DNA from: Mermis nigrescens
Taxonomy: Eukaryota > Nematoda > Enoplea > Mermithida > Mermithidae
Length of the DNA: 64,000 nt
Direction of reading: 5' to 3'
NCBI GenBank assembly: GCA_036768485.1
Contig: JAVLUZ010000509.1
Span: 496,001-560,000 of the forward strand
The notes beneath the pieces were generated by a model, which was not told the DNA's origin, searched no databases, and saw only the letters and a program-made list of their open reading frames with translations. Numbering within the stretch: position 1 is the first letter of the stretch; each line of letters starts with the position of its first letter. The translations under genes and the position numbers were made by a program. This document shows, piece after piece, positions 22,493 through 31,364 of the stretch.

Positions 22493-23553
22493 ATGGAAAA
22501 AGTGTTAAAGCACATATATTACAACCCTAAAACGGGATATAGTAGCGTGGAACAGCTATATGAGAGGGTTAAAAAAGTAAAGCCAAAAATAGACCGGTCC
22601 TATGTGAAACAATGGTTGGAAAAGCAGCCCACCTACACGTTACACAAACCCGCCCTTAAGAGGTATTCTCGAAATAAAGTGTTAGTAAGTAGCATGGATG
22701 AGCAATGACAATGTGATATTGTAGATCTGCAGTCCTTAAGCAAGTTTAACGATAATTTTAAAAATCTCTTGAATTGCATAGACATATTTTCAAAGTACGC
22801 ATGGTCCATCCCTTTGAAATCAAACAGTTCAAAAGATGTTCTGACCGCTTTTCAAAGCATTTTGCATTCATCAAATCGAAAACCGTACAAGCTGCAAACA
22901 GACGCAGGGACCAAATTTACAAACAAAGAATTCCAAAAATTTCTTAAATCTGAATTTATTGATTTTTTCACAACTAAAAGCAAAATGAAGGCTAGCGTAG
23001 TTGAACGTTTTAATCGCACACTTAAAGAACGTATGTGGCGGTACTTCACCAAGAGCAATTCATATAAATTTATTGATGTATTACCCGACTTGATGAAAAA
23101 CTATAATCACTCCAAGCATCGTACAATTGGTACCTCACCAGCTAATGTTACAGTCAAAAATGAGACGGAAATTTCAAATAAAGCATTTAGGATTGATAAA
23201 CAGAATGTTGTTTTTAAATTTAATATTGGCGATGAAGTCCGACTGAGTAAAGTTAGGCGCGCTTTTGAAAAAGGATTTTGGCCCAACTGGACAGAGGAGT
23301 TTTTCATAATTAAGGAGAGGTTTGCTCGCACACTGCCTGTTTACGTTTTAGAAGACCAAATGGGCAAAAAAAAGTCAAGGGTATTTTCTACAAACCTGAA
23401 CTGCAAAAAATTGATATATCCTCGGATGACTTGTTTATTGTTGAAAAGATTTTGAAACTGCGTAAGAAAGGCAATAAAACTGATTATTTAGTGCACTGGC
23501 GAGGGTACCCAGAAAAGTTTGATTCCAGGGTCTCAAACCTGATAAAGTTATAA
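22493..23553 (+). pseudogene. Polinton integrase with C-terminal chromodomain
   Basis: A retroviral-type DDE integrase that would insert the element and make 6-bp duplications. The N-terminal region (22493-22705) ends at an in-frame TGA at 22706. The catalytic core follows: first Asp in QCDIVDLQ near 22710, second Asp in LQTDAGTKF near 22900, Glu in VVERFNRTLK near 22998. A C-terminal SH3-like part (IGDEVRLSK near 23230) is followed by a frameshift near 23385. A chromodomain (EKILKLRKKGNKTDYLVHWRG) then runs at 23440-23510. The ATG follows a plain TATAAAA rather than the element's standard box. The single stop and single frameshift suggest recent decay. Confidence 0.88.
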
Positions 23554-23589
23554 ACGTCTAAAAAGGGGCACCTAAAGGCCAGATTTTTA

Positions 23590-23880
23590 CACTTTGCAAT
23601 ATTTTTTGTAAAGTTTGGGATATTTTTTGTAAAGTTTGGAATATTTTTTGTAAAGTTTGGAATATTTTTTGTAAAGTTTGGAAATTTTTTTGTAAAATTT
23701 GGAATATTTTTTGTAAAGTTTGGAATTAATTTTACATGCTTAAGCATAAAACTTTTGCAAAGTTTGGAAGATTTTCTGTAAAATTTGGAATATTTTTGTA
23801 AAGTTTGGAATATTTTTTGTAAAGTTTGGAATATTTTTTGTAAAGTTTGGAAATTTTTTTGTAAAATTTGGAATATTACG
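23590..23880. repeat. 21-bp minisatellite between convergent genes
   Basis: About a dozen units of GTTTGGAATATTTTTTGTAAA with small variants, broken by one unrelated stretch near 23725-23755. It fills the space between the 3' end of integrase and the 3' end of the TBP-like gene. It is open on the minus strand but encodes only a low-complexity repeat. It abuts the stop codon of the TBP-like gene. Confidence 0.88.
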
Positions 23881-24394
23881 TATCTAAGTTGCATTTCTCA
23901 AGCATTGTTGAAACTATTTTATATGCTATATGCAACTCATGCTTGTGTTTTGCACCTGTGAGAATCATTTTTCCACTTGTAAAGAGTAAAAAGGTCACTT
24001 TTCTAAATTTGTATACTAATCCGGGAAATAATTCTACTTCATACATGCATTTCCTTTTCACCAGCTCATAAAACTTACAAAGATCAATGCAAAATCCCAA
24101 GTTAGCCGAGCCAACAAACAGCACTGGCTATATTTTCAACATGAAATTCTCCATATTCAGTATATCAATGGATGTCTTTATCGTATTTTCGCCTTCTTGC
24201 ATAGTTTTAGCTCCAACACATACAATTTTACCCGACTTGAAAATCTGCAATGTTGCCTGAGGTAATCAAAATATGATGCCTGGAAATTTTGAGCGATTGT
24301 ATTGTGCAGTATTTGGCAATTTAGGGTAGATATAATCTAGATTCAGCGTATTTGGTAGTGCTGTAGTCAGCACAATGTTCTGTATAGTTACCAT
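23876..24394 (-). pseudogene. TATA-binding-protein-like gene in the Polinton
   Basis: TBP binds the TATA box with a saddle of two repeated lobes. This frame spans 172 sense positions, about the size of the TBP core, with almost no N-terminal extension. Lobe 1 (residues 1-83) begins TIQNIV and has KFPG (Phe37), IFKSGK (Phe52) and VGAKT. Lobe 2 (about 86-172) has FVGSANL, ELFPGLVY (Phe123), LLFTSGK (Phe138) and LTGAK. The four Phe positions correspond to the intercalating Phe residues of cellular TBP. Two in-frame stops interrupt it, TGA at codon 43 (24266-24268) and TAG at codon 89 (24128-24130). Both stand where TBP usually has Arg or Gln, consistent with C-to-T changes. It lies between integrase and ATPase, well inside the terminal repeats. 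A captured host or viral TBP is likely. Confidence 0.85.
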
Positions 24395-24439
24395 TTTCTA
24401 TAAATACTTCATTATAAACTTATATTTATACCTATAACC
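24395..24439. promoter_or_regulatory. 45-bp bidirectional promoter, TBP-like / ATPase
   Basis: Between the two divergent start codons lie a plus-strand TCTATAAATACT (24397-24408), 43 nt before the ATPase ATG, and a minus-strand GGTATAAATATA (24421-24432), 38 nt before the TBP-like ATG. Both genes would have leaders of only a few nucleotides if transcription starts about 30 nt from each box. Confidence 0.65.
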
Positions 24440-25087
24440 ATGATGTTCCAACATCCTTTCACCTGCCTTCTTTCAGGACCAACCAAGTCTGGCAAAACAA
24501 TATTTGTCACGCGATTAATCAAAAAAAGAGCACACTTGATTGATATTAAAAGCAAAAAGATATGGTGGTGCTTTGCAGAAAATCAGCCTCTTTATAAAAA
24601 ATTAAATGTTTTATTCATAGAAGGGCTTCCTGATTTTAATTACTTAAAACAATTTAGTCATATGCCACAACTTTTGATTCTCGATGATCTTATGCAACAG
24701 AGCAAGGGTAATTCCCAGATTGTTCAACTTTTTACGTGAAGTTGTCATCATTGGAACATTAGCATTATACACATTGTTCAAAACGTTTTCTTTGATGGTC
24801 TAAGAACTTCACGCATCAACTCTGATTATATAGTTTTATTCAAACACCCTGCTGATCAGCTACAGGCACAAATGCTTTCCAGACAGGTCTATCCTGCCAA
24901 CGCTAAATATTTTCTAGAAGCTTATTCAGAAGCTACTTCTCAGCCACATGGTTACCTTTTAATTGATCTAACTCAAAATGCTAGAGATGAGCTCAGGCTT
25001 AAAACAAATATTTTTAGCCCTCATCCAACTGTTTATGTGCAGAAATCTATAAATACTAGTAGAGACATTGCAACAAAAAATGGGTAA
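24440..25087 (+). pseudogene. Polinton packaging ATPase (FtsK/HerA-type, A32-like)
   Basis: This would pump DNA into capsids. Walker A is GPTKSGKT at residues 14-21 and Walker B is LLILDDLM (about 24676-24700). The frame breaks at about 24737 and continues through CHHWN, IIHIVQNVF and a QVYPANAKYFLEAY segment to a stop at 25085-25087. The C-terminus overlaps the next gene's ATG (25080) by 8 nt. A diverged second copy sits at 50007-50584. The start is set by the promoter box 43 nt upstream. Confidence 0.88.
25046..25057 (+). promoter_or_regulatory. Polinton promoter box TCTATAAATACT (core-like protein)
   Basis: Exact box, inside the end of the ATPase gene, beginning 34 nt before ATG 25080. 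Its presence inside coding sequence argues for selection on the motif rather than chance intergenic AT content. Confidence 0.65.
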
Positions 25088-25430
25088 AGAACTATTAACA
25101 TGCAATATTGGTTTTTTACATCTCCTAAGTCAAGCTAAAAAACCTCAAAGAACCGCTATTATAAATACTGCCAGCAAAGATCAAATCCTTTGTCTCTGTG
25201 ACTGTGCAAACAACTTTCTGAATGGTAATATTCCTTTTGCTGAGAAGGATATAAATAAACTTCGAAGATATCAGAATCAAATAAGATACCTGGCAAAGAA
25301 TAGGCAGGCAACTACAAAACAAAAGAAAGATATTATAATACAAGAAGGTGGTTTCCTTCCTCTTTTACTTACTCCTATACTTACAATATCTGGTAGTTTG
25401 TTAGCTGATGCAATAGTTGGTAGAAAATGA
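25080..25430 (+). CDS. Polinton conserved small protein, 116 residues
   Basis: An intact frame. The family is common in animal Polintons and adintovirus-like elements: an N-terminal helix, then a C-x-C-D-C-A-N-N-F-L-N-G-N motif (residues 40-52), a basic middle (LRRYQNQIRYLAKNR) and a hydrophobic, Gly-rich end (GGFLPLLLTPIL). The role is not established; a virion core or capsid-associated function is my inference. ATG 25080 is preferred to upstream in-frame codons because of the box 34 nt before it. Its stop TGA overlaps the next ATG in ATGA. The second fragment at 50640 encodes a relative. Confidence 0.75.
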   Translation: MGKELLTCNIGFLHLLSQAKKPQRTAIINTASKDQILCLCDCANNFLNGNIPFAEKDINKLRRYQNQIRYLAKNRQATTKQKKDIIIQEGGFLPLLLTPILTISGSLLADAIVGRK

Positions 25431-25992
25431 AACATACTGAAAAGATGATTCTTATACCCGCTGAAATCAGTGAGCGGACTAAACCTATTGATGTTGTGCT
25501 AGATTCCTTGGATAATAAAATGCAAAAAGTTTTGCATAGCAAAAGTGTAGCTCCTGAAATAAAAGTCATGAAATACAATCAGGCGCTTAACAGATTTAAA
25601 CGACTATATGAACAAAAGCAGCAGCCATATAGAGCTAGTATACTTAAAGATGCAAAAAATGCTTTGAGTGTTGTAGATGTGCTCGTTGGTATGCCAAAAA
25701 ATCAGATTCCAAAGGCCAAACTCCTTCTTCACTACATTCTACAAATCCATTTATTGAAATTGAGCCTAATGGCGAGCTTGTGATAGATGGCAATAAAATT
25801 GAAGGCTCAAACATTACAGATTTAGTTATTGATCTTGCACGTGAGTGTAAGAAAATAAGTAGGCACCCTGGCACAAAAGAATTGCTGAAAGTCTTTAATC
25901 ACACAAATGTTCCACTGGAAAGTATAGCAAATAGACAAGGTAAGGAGATTTTTGCTGCAAGTAGTGAATTCGACTGGGATGAAAGTCTATAA
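25427..25992 (+). pseudogene. Polinton conserved hypothetical gene, one frameshift
   Basis: ATG 25427 overlaps the previous stop (ATGA), so it was probably translated from the same transcript. The N-terminal part (LIPAEISERTKP, then a helical KYNQALNRFKRLYEQ) resembles a widespread Polinton ORF of unknown function. A frameshift near 25720-25780 moves to a second frame with acidic and helical sequence (ITDLVIDLARECKK) ending at 25992. No enzymatic motif. Its end overlaps the next gene's promoter box. A virion-associated role is possible but not shown. Confidence 0.65.
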
Positions 25993-25997
25993 ATACT
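25986..25997 (+). promoter_or_regulatory. Polinton promoter box TCTATAAATACT (Gly-rich virion protein)
   Basis: Exact box overlapping the upstream stop codon. It begins 47 nt before ATG 26033. Confidence 0.65.
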
Positions 25998-26032
25998 TAT
26001 CATATTTAATTCCTTCAAACAAAATTACAAAA

Positions 26033-26410
26033 ATGCACGTTCAATTCAATCCTAACAATTACAACATTTGGTTGGACTATTACACAGGGCAGGCTGCCCA
26101 AACAGGCTATGGGTTGGAGGGGTATAAAGGCATCCCATACCAGCGGGGCATGAGTCTTGGCAGCTTTTTCCGTTCGCTTTTCAGAATGGCAGTCCCAGTT
26201 TTGCAGTCAATTGGTAAGCAAGTTGGAAAACATGCTCTAGCTGCAGGTTCAAACATAGCATCTGACTTGGCATGAGGAAAACCGCTTTTTGAATCTACTA
26301 AAGAACACTCAAAGCAAGAAGCTGCAAAACTTTTTGATGAAGCCTCTCATGCCATTCAGCAGCAGCAAGGAGAGGGTCTTGGTAGTCGCCCAAAGTCTAT
26401 AAATACTAGC
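26033..26410 (+). pseudogene. Polinton Gly-rich small virion-like protein
   Basis: The N-terminal half (YKGIPYQRGMSLGSFFRSLF, about residues 36-55) followed by an amphipathic IGKQVGKHALAAGSNIASDL segment is typical of a short Polinton/adintovirus ORF sometimes compared with adenovirus minor core or pVI-like proteins. That comparison is inference. A TGA at 26273-26275 stops the frame. Beyond it the same frame stays open, still reads like the family (Lys/Glu helix, then Gly-rich) and runs in frame into the capsid gene with no other stop. ATG 26033 fits the box at 25986. Confidence 0.65.
26396..26407 (+). promoter_or_regulatory. Polinton promoter box TCTATAAATACT (major capsid)
   Basis: Exact box lying within the upstream open frame. 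It begins 42 nt before ATG 26438 but only 15 nt before ATG 26411, so the 26438 start is favoured. Confidence 0.65.
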
Positions 26411-27236
26411 ATGATTGATGCTTTTCCAAACAAAAAAATGGCTCTCGTAAACGGAAAATCTATTCTCAGTACTAAAACTGAATTGGACCTTTTCACAGTC
26501 CCTCCTACTCAAGTAGTAATAAAACGCGGCTTTTGGCATGAAATGCAACCTACAAATCCTATTACCAATGAGGGGCCCTATGAATTCAGAGTACCTCCTG
26601 ATCCACATTATATTCAGCTTAATAAAAACTACATTTATATGCTACTGAGAATCAAAAAACCAGTTGTTGCTGCTGGAGCAGCAGTGCCTGACTATGCGCC
26701 TATCAATCTTATTGGTAAGACTTTCTTCAAGCAAGTAAAATGCTTTTTAGGAGGCAAATTAGTTTTTGACAGCTTAAATATGCATATAGATCATATTTTG
26801 AAACTGAATTGAATTATGGGTATGATGCCAAACATTCACACTTTCAATCTGCGCTGTACTTTCATGATGGTGGAGGCAATGTTGACACAAAAGAGAATGA
26901 AGCTTTCAAGAAACGCTCAAAAATGTTCAAAGATGAAAATGTTGTGGAAGTCGCGGCCCCACTGCACATTGACATGTTCTTGCAAGACAGATATTTAGTT
27001 AATTTTACCAATTTCTGCCTAGAATTACACAGAAATAATAATGCATTTGTTTTGCAGTGTTTTGAGGATGTCAGCCTTGACTTGAAAGTCTCCCAAATAA
27101 AATTATTTATTCGAAAAGTTGAGGTTTTGGACATTGTGAATTTAGCTCTTTAGCAAACAATGCTTTCATATACAGCAAAATATCCCATAAGGCGTGTAGC
27201 TTTGACTACACGTCGTTTTCACACAATCTGAGAATT

Positions 27237-28200
27237 TGAGTAGATTTATAAGTATAACTTTTGATCCGCTGGAATTTGTTATGAAAATAAATACAATAAA
27301 TGATCACAATTCATTCAGCTTGCTCAAAAATTAGTCCATGTTTCATGTTATAACATGCCTACAGTTTGACAGTCGGTCAATGCTGATTTACCTGCTCACC
27401 ATTGAATAACTCATTTGAGTGAAGTGAGGTTTTTTGAGATGAACTCAAGAACCACTAAATGGATTTTCACGAAATAAAGTGTTTTAGATAGACAATTTTA
27501 AAATAAAACTATTTTGCTAAAAAAAGTGTAGCTAGCTTATGTCTACAGTATGCTAGGTCCGAAAAAGTGCTCAAACTTTGTTTGGTCACAGCAGTATACA
27601 GGTTAAGTTTCATATTTTGGAAAATAGCAAAATAGTTAGATATTTTTGTGCTCTAAATTTCACCCCTTTTTGTTTTTCGTATTTCTGAATAGTTCGTCCA
27701 GCAATTTCAATTCAATTTTTTTCCAATATGGCTGCCCTCATAAGGTATGCATTTTACTTGCACTATTTTTCATATTTTCAAACGTTTAAGCACATTTTAG
27801 AATGCCCAAAGAAAGCTCAATCAAATGATATCCTATTTGTCTGATTTACTAAAGAATTCCAGTTTTTCAATATGGCCACCAGAAAGGCTGTCATACTGTA
27901 GCTTTTGATGTTTTTAGCTATTATTCTGTGAGTTTCTGACATATTTCTAAATTTTTTTTCAGTAAATAGCTAGAAAATTTAATGTTCTTTTTAACGAGCT
28001 ATGTCTCATGTTCTGAATCTTTCTAGTTCATTCCAGGGAAGTTCAAAAACCTCAGAATTATTCATTGTATAGTGAAAATGACGTGACTAATTTGCACATT
28101 TCAAATCCTGCAAGAGAAACGCCCAATTAAACATTGTTCACTGGTCAGCTGCCTAGAGCGTATAGTGTTTGCCTGTGTTGAAGGCAGTGCTTATTGAGGC
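27237..28200. other. Unidentified 0.96-kb insertion in the capsid gene
   Basis: Capsid-coding sequence stops near ...TCTGAGAATT and resumes near AACTTGGCAAAATCG. The DNA between has stops in all frames and no motif, terminal repeat or target duplication I can define. It may be a non-coding transposon fragment, or it may replace a short piece of the capsid gene. Confidence 0.55.
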
Positions 28201-28461
28201 AACTTGGCAAAATCGTCAATCAACTTCAAAGCGTTCAGCATAAATGATGTAAAAGTAATGTGTGGAGGTATAACATATCCTGCTTACCCACTCAGCATTT
28301 CATTTAAACATGACAGGTACTTGCAAGCTTATACTCAGATGTTTGATGCATTAGATATTGGGCACAAAGGTAATTTTATTAGCAGAGAAGATTTTAAAAC
28401 AAGTCACTGCTTCTTTGTGTTCGATTTGACCCCTGATGCAGATGATGGAGGACACTGGGAC

Positions 28462-28725
28462 CATACATGGGCAGCAAGAAAATTCTGGGGGATGCAAGAT
28501 TTTTTTGAAGGTCGAAAAATGGCCTTAAAAATGGTGGTATGGCGATAAAAACACAATTTTTCGACGTTTCTCATCAAGCACTATCCATTGGCATCAAAAA
28601 ATTGCAAAAAAAAACAAGAAAAATTTTCAAAAATTGAATTCTGGGGGGGTATTTTGATTTGGGGGGGGGGTATTTTGGTTTCTGGGGGGGTGCATACCCC
28701 CCCAAACCCCCCACGCCCAGGTGTG
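28462..28725 (+). mobile_element. MITE copy M4, in the Polinton capsid gene
   Basis: Starts CATACATGGGCAGC and ends CGCCCAGGTGTG. A perfect 8-bp duplication ACTGGGAC lies at 28454-28461 and 28726-28733. The two halves of the capsid frame resume exactly after removing the element and one duplication. Confidence 0.96.
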
Positions 28726-28882
28726 ACTGGGACCTAGTTCGTGAAGGAACAATGAGCATCGCTGTTAGGTTTTCTGAAAATTTGCCCAATTCTGGCATTG
28801 AAATCATTATATATGCTGAATTTGATAACTTAATAATGATTGATAAAAATCGAAACACGTTTCATGACTATGATGCATAAAC

Positions 28883-29300
28883 ATGAACACTATTGAAATA
28901 TTCAAAATTCTCAGACATAATAATATATTTGCAGGCGTTTTCCCCATAGATCTTCTGCCACCTATAAAAAAATTACCCTGCGGCTCTGGTTGTAAATTTG
29001 GACTCCAGTAAGGAACCAGGATTGCACTGGGTCACAATTTATTTCCAAAATAAGAAGCATTGCGACTATTTTGACAGCTATGGGTTAGAACCTAATATTC
29101 AATTACATCAATACATTTCTGATAATGTGCTCTCATTTACATACAATAATATGCAAGTACAAGGGCTTTTTTCAATTAGCTGTGGTCATATGTGTATCTA
29201 CTTTTTGGTCTGCATGAGCCAAGGCATAAGTTTCACAAACATTGTTCTGTCTATGCTCAGTAAAAAAATTAATAAATACTTTAATGAACTAGAATTATAA
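28883..29300 (+). pseudogene. Polinton adenain-like cysteine protease
   Basis: Ulp1/adenain-fold protease that would mature capsid proteins. Visible catalytic set: His in GLHWV (near 29013), Asp in YFDSYG (near 29070), Gln in MQVQG (near 29156), Cys in SCGHMC (near 29180-29197). The N-terminal FAGVFPIDLLP motif is at about 28930. One frameshift near 28985 separates the N-terminal 35 codons from the rest. ATG 28883 follows the capsid stop by 2 nt; no TATAAATA box precedes it. Confidence 0.85.
29269..29280 (+). promoter_or_regulatory. Weak Polinton promoter box (TTAATAAATACT)
   Basis: Matches the box at 10 of 12 positions and begins 34 nt before ATG 29303, inside the end of the protease gene. 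The core is AATAAATA rather than TATAAATA, so it is listed as a weak member. Confidence 0.4.
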
Positions 29301-29302
29301 AC

Positions 29303-29592
29303 ATGGATACAAAACAGTTTTATGTAACGCTTCCGAGCAATTCCCAAGAAAAAAATACTGCAGCCACATTTGTTACCAATCTGCCTAGACAAATCGCATT
29401 AAGTGGTGACTGATATGTTGGGTTATCCAAAATAATTTATGCAAATACATGGCACAATGTTGCCGAGGAGCAGAATATGATACAATTTTATGATTTAAAA
29501 AATAATGTTTGAATAAAAATGCTTATTCCTCGAGCAAGATATCTAAATATACATGATCCTGTTAAAACAATGAGCAAATGCGTCAATCATAA
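29303..29592 (+). pseudogene. Polinton minor-capsid-like gene, truncated at the terminal repeat
   Basis: The N-terminus (QFYVTLPSNSQEKN, then a FVTNLPRQIALSGD segment and GLSKIIYANTW) matches a conserved Polinton ORF that I take to be the single jelly-roll minor capsid (penton-like) protein; that identity is from family knowledge. A stop at about 29411 sits where Trp is expected (TGG to TGA). A second stop follows near 29510. Sequence ends against the right terminal repeat at about 29595, so most of the gene is missing. Confidence 0.65.
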
Positions 29593-29594
29593 AA

Positions 29595-30010
29595 AATGCG
29601 CTTATTATAAATTCGCTATCAATGCCCAATATAACTTGTCTTTGCCAATGCGCTTACTATAAATTTGCTGCCAATGCGCGATATTATAAATTCCACGCGC
29701 GATATTACCAGCTGCAAAAAAATGCTTCAACAATGTGCAATATTATGCACACTTTTTTGCCAATTTTTTAATTGTGTAGGTATGCACCTTACAATATAAA
29801 TGTTAATTCCTTGACCTGCTCAGCTTCCCCTTCCCACATGCCTCATCATTGCGCCCTGAGAGAAAAGCCAGGGCCCAAGCAGGGCGCTTATCCACCTATG
29901 CTATAACACAGGAGAGGCTGCTTCTCTGCAATTGAGTGGGCGGGGCCTATAACACAAAACATAGCTGTATATACTTTGTGTTGCACCCTAGGGACGCATG
30001 CTATACTACT
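29595..30010 (-). repeat. Polinton right terminal inverted repeat
   Basis: Inverted copy of 20058-20492. The outermost bases are CATGCTATACTACT, followed by CATGTG. Divergence from the left repeat (substitutions and small indels, roughly 10-15% by eye) suggests an old insertion. Confidence 0.92.
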
Positions 30011-30016
30011 CATGTG

Positions 30017-31066
30017 ATCATTGAAGCATACCATGATGATGTTCTTTCTGGGCATTTTGGTTTTGAAAAAACTTATGAGAAGATTTGTGAGAAATATTTT
30101 TGGGATGGTATGATGCATGACATCAAAATACACTGCCAAGAATGCTGATGATGTGTAATATAAAAATCTCCAACTCAAAAAAACACCTGCTGCTCTATGT
30201 TCAATACCTGTCAGAGGGCCATTTGATAGAGTAGCTACAGATATATTAGGACCACTACCTTGACTTATTCTGGTAATAAATATGTAATTGTATTCAATGA
30301 TTACCTTATAAAATGGGTTGAATGTTGCGCAATACCCGATTGCATGGCAAGGTCAACTGCACAAAAACTCATAGAAAATATTTTATGCAGGCTATCAGCC
30401 CCTAGGCAGCTTCTTTCAGACAGAGGAACTAACTACATGTCAAAATTTGTTAGTGAAATTTGTGAGCTATGTGATACAAAAAAGATTAACACTATGGCTT
30501 ATCACCATTGACTGATGGATTAGTAGAAATATCCAATCACGCCTTAATGAATATGGTTTCTATGTATGCTAGCCAAAATCAGAAGGATTCAGACAAATTT
30601 TTTACCTTTTGTTTCATTTGGGTATAATTCTACACCACAAACTAGTTCTAAATTCAGTCCTTTTGAGTTAGTATATGGCCGGACACCCAGACTACCCATT
30701 GATATTACACTAAATTATGTACCATCTTGTTACGTAATAGATCTAGATAATTATGCATTATCAGTAAAGCAATACCTTACTTTCGCTTGGACCTCAGCTA
30801 AAAATAATATTAATCAAGCTCAATTTACACAGAAAATGTATTATGATAAAAAGTTTAAAAATGATGAGTATAGAATAGGGGATTTAATATTAATTTTCAA
30901 TCCTGCATGTAAAATTGGTAAAACACCTAAACTCATGCATTTGTGGCATGGTCCATATAAGATCAAGGAAATTAATTACCCAATACTAAAAGTTGAAAAT
31001 AGCACTAAGAAAACTGAACCGGAATTTGTTCACATTAATTGTATTAAGTTGTATAAACACACATAA
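30017..31066 (+). pseudogene. RE-A copy 1 integrase
   Basis: Continues the pol gene interrupted by the Polinton. The zinc-binding region (AYHDDVLSGHFGFEKTYEKI at about 30030-30085, later HCQEC) abuts the insertion. The catalytic core has PVRGPFDR with an Asp near 30238, LLSDRGTNY with the second Asp near 30417, and a damaged region where the Glu should be (30500-30535). A C-terminal GPY/F-like part (LWHGPYKI near 30940, HINCIKL near 31030) ends at 31066. Several stops and frameshifts. Confidence 0.87.
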
Positions 31067-31364
31067 GAGGAAAAAGTTAATGATCTATCTCTTACCCCTA
31101 TGAAACCTTCTGTAAATAAATTAAAAAAAGCTGCATCAATAGCACCTAGACATGCATATAATTTGAGGAGCAGATTAGGAATTAGTAATTCTGAACAATA
31201 AAATGGTAAGTAATGCATCAATCTCAAAGCCAACAACAAATCCAATCACTTTAACCTTTTCTACATTTAAGATATCTACAACCAATTCCACAACCTCATT
31301 TGAAACAAGCCACTCCCATTCCTAGAAGAGGAATGATGGTCAGCCCCAAGACCAAAACCAATTA

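Larger units (their letters stand above)
26438..28880 (+). pseudogene. Polinton major capsid protein, split by two insertions
   Basis: Resembles the Polinton capsid family annotated in animals as F54H12.2-like, proposed to be the double jelly-roll major capsid. N-terminal part 26438-26812 has STKTELDLFTVPPTQ; a frameshift follows; then 26809-27236, which starts LNYGYDAKHSHFQSALYF. A 0.96-kb unrelated segment follows (27237-28200). The C-terminal part 28201-28461 contains FVFDLTPDADDGGH. MITE M4 then interrupts, and the end (28734-28880) contains EFDNLIMIDKNRN. Total coding is about 440-450 residues. Start 26438 rather than 26411 is preferred by promoter spacing. Confidence 0.82.
20058..30010. 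mobile_element. Polinton/Maverick element, 9.95 kb, with terminal inverted repeats
   Basis: Terminal inverted repeats of about 420-435 bp begin AGTAGTATAGCATGCGT and end ACT, matching the AG...CT ends known for Polintons. Flanks CATGAG (20052-20057) and CATGTG (30011-30016) form a 6-bp duplication with one mismatch. Gene order is: zinc-ribbon ORF, unknown ORF, polB N-terminus (minus), integrase, TBP-like (minus), packaging ATPase, small core-like protein, unknown ORF, Gly-rich virion protein, major capsid, protease, minor-capsid-like (truncated). It interrupts the pol gene of RE-A copy 1. Most genes carry one to three lesions and polB is mostly missing, so it is non-autonomous. Confidence 0.93.

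Noticed and set aside
23484..23894. 136-codon minus-strand frame with repeated Phe-Gln-Thr-Leu-Gln-Lys
   Set aside because: It is the translation of the 21-bp minisatellite and overlaps the integrase end; no gene-like sequence outside the repeat.
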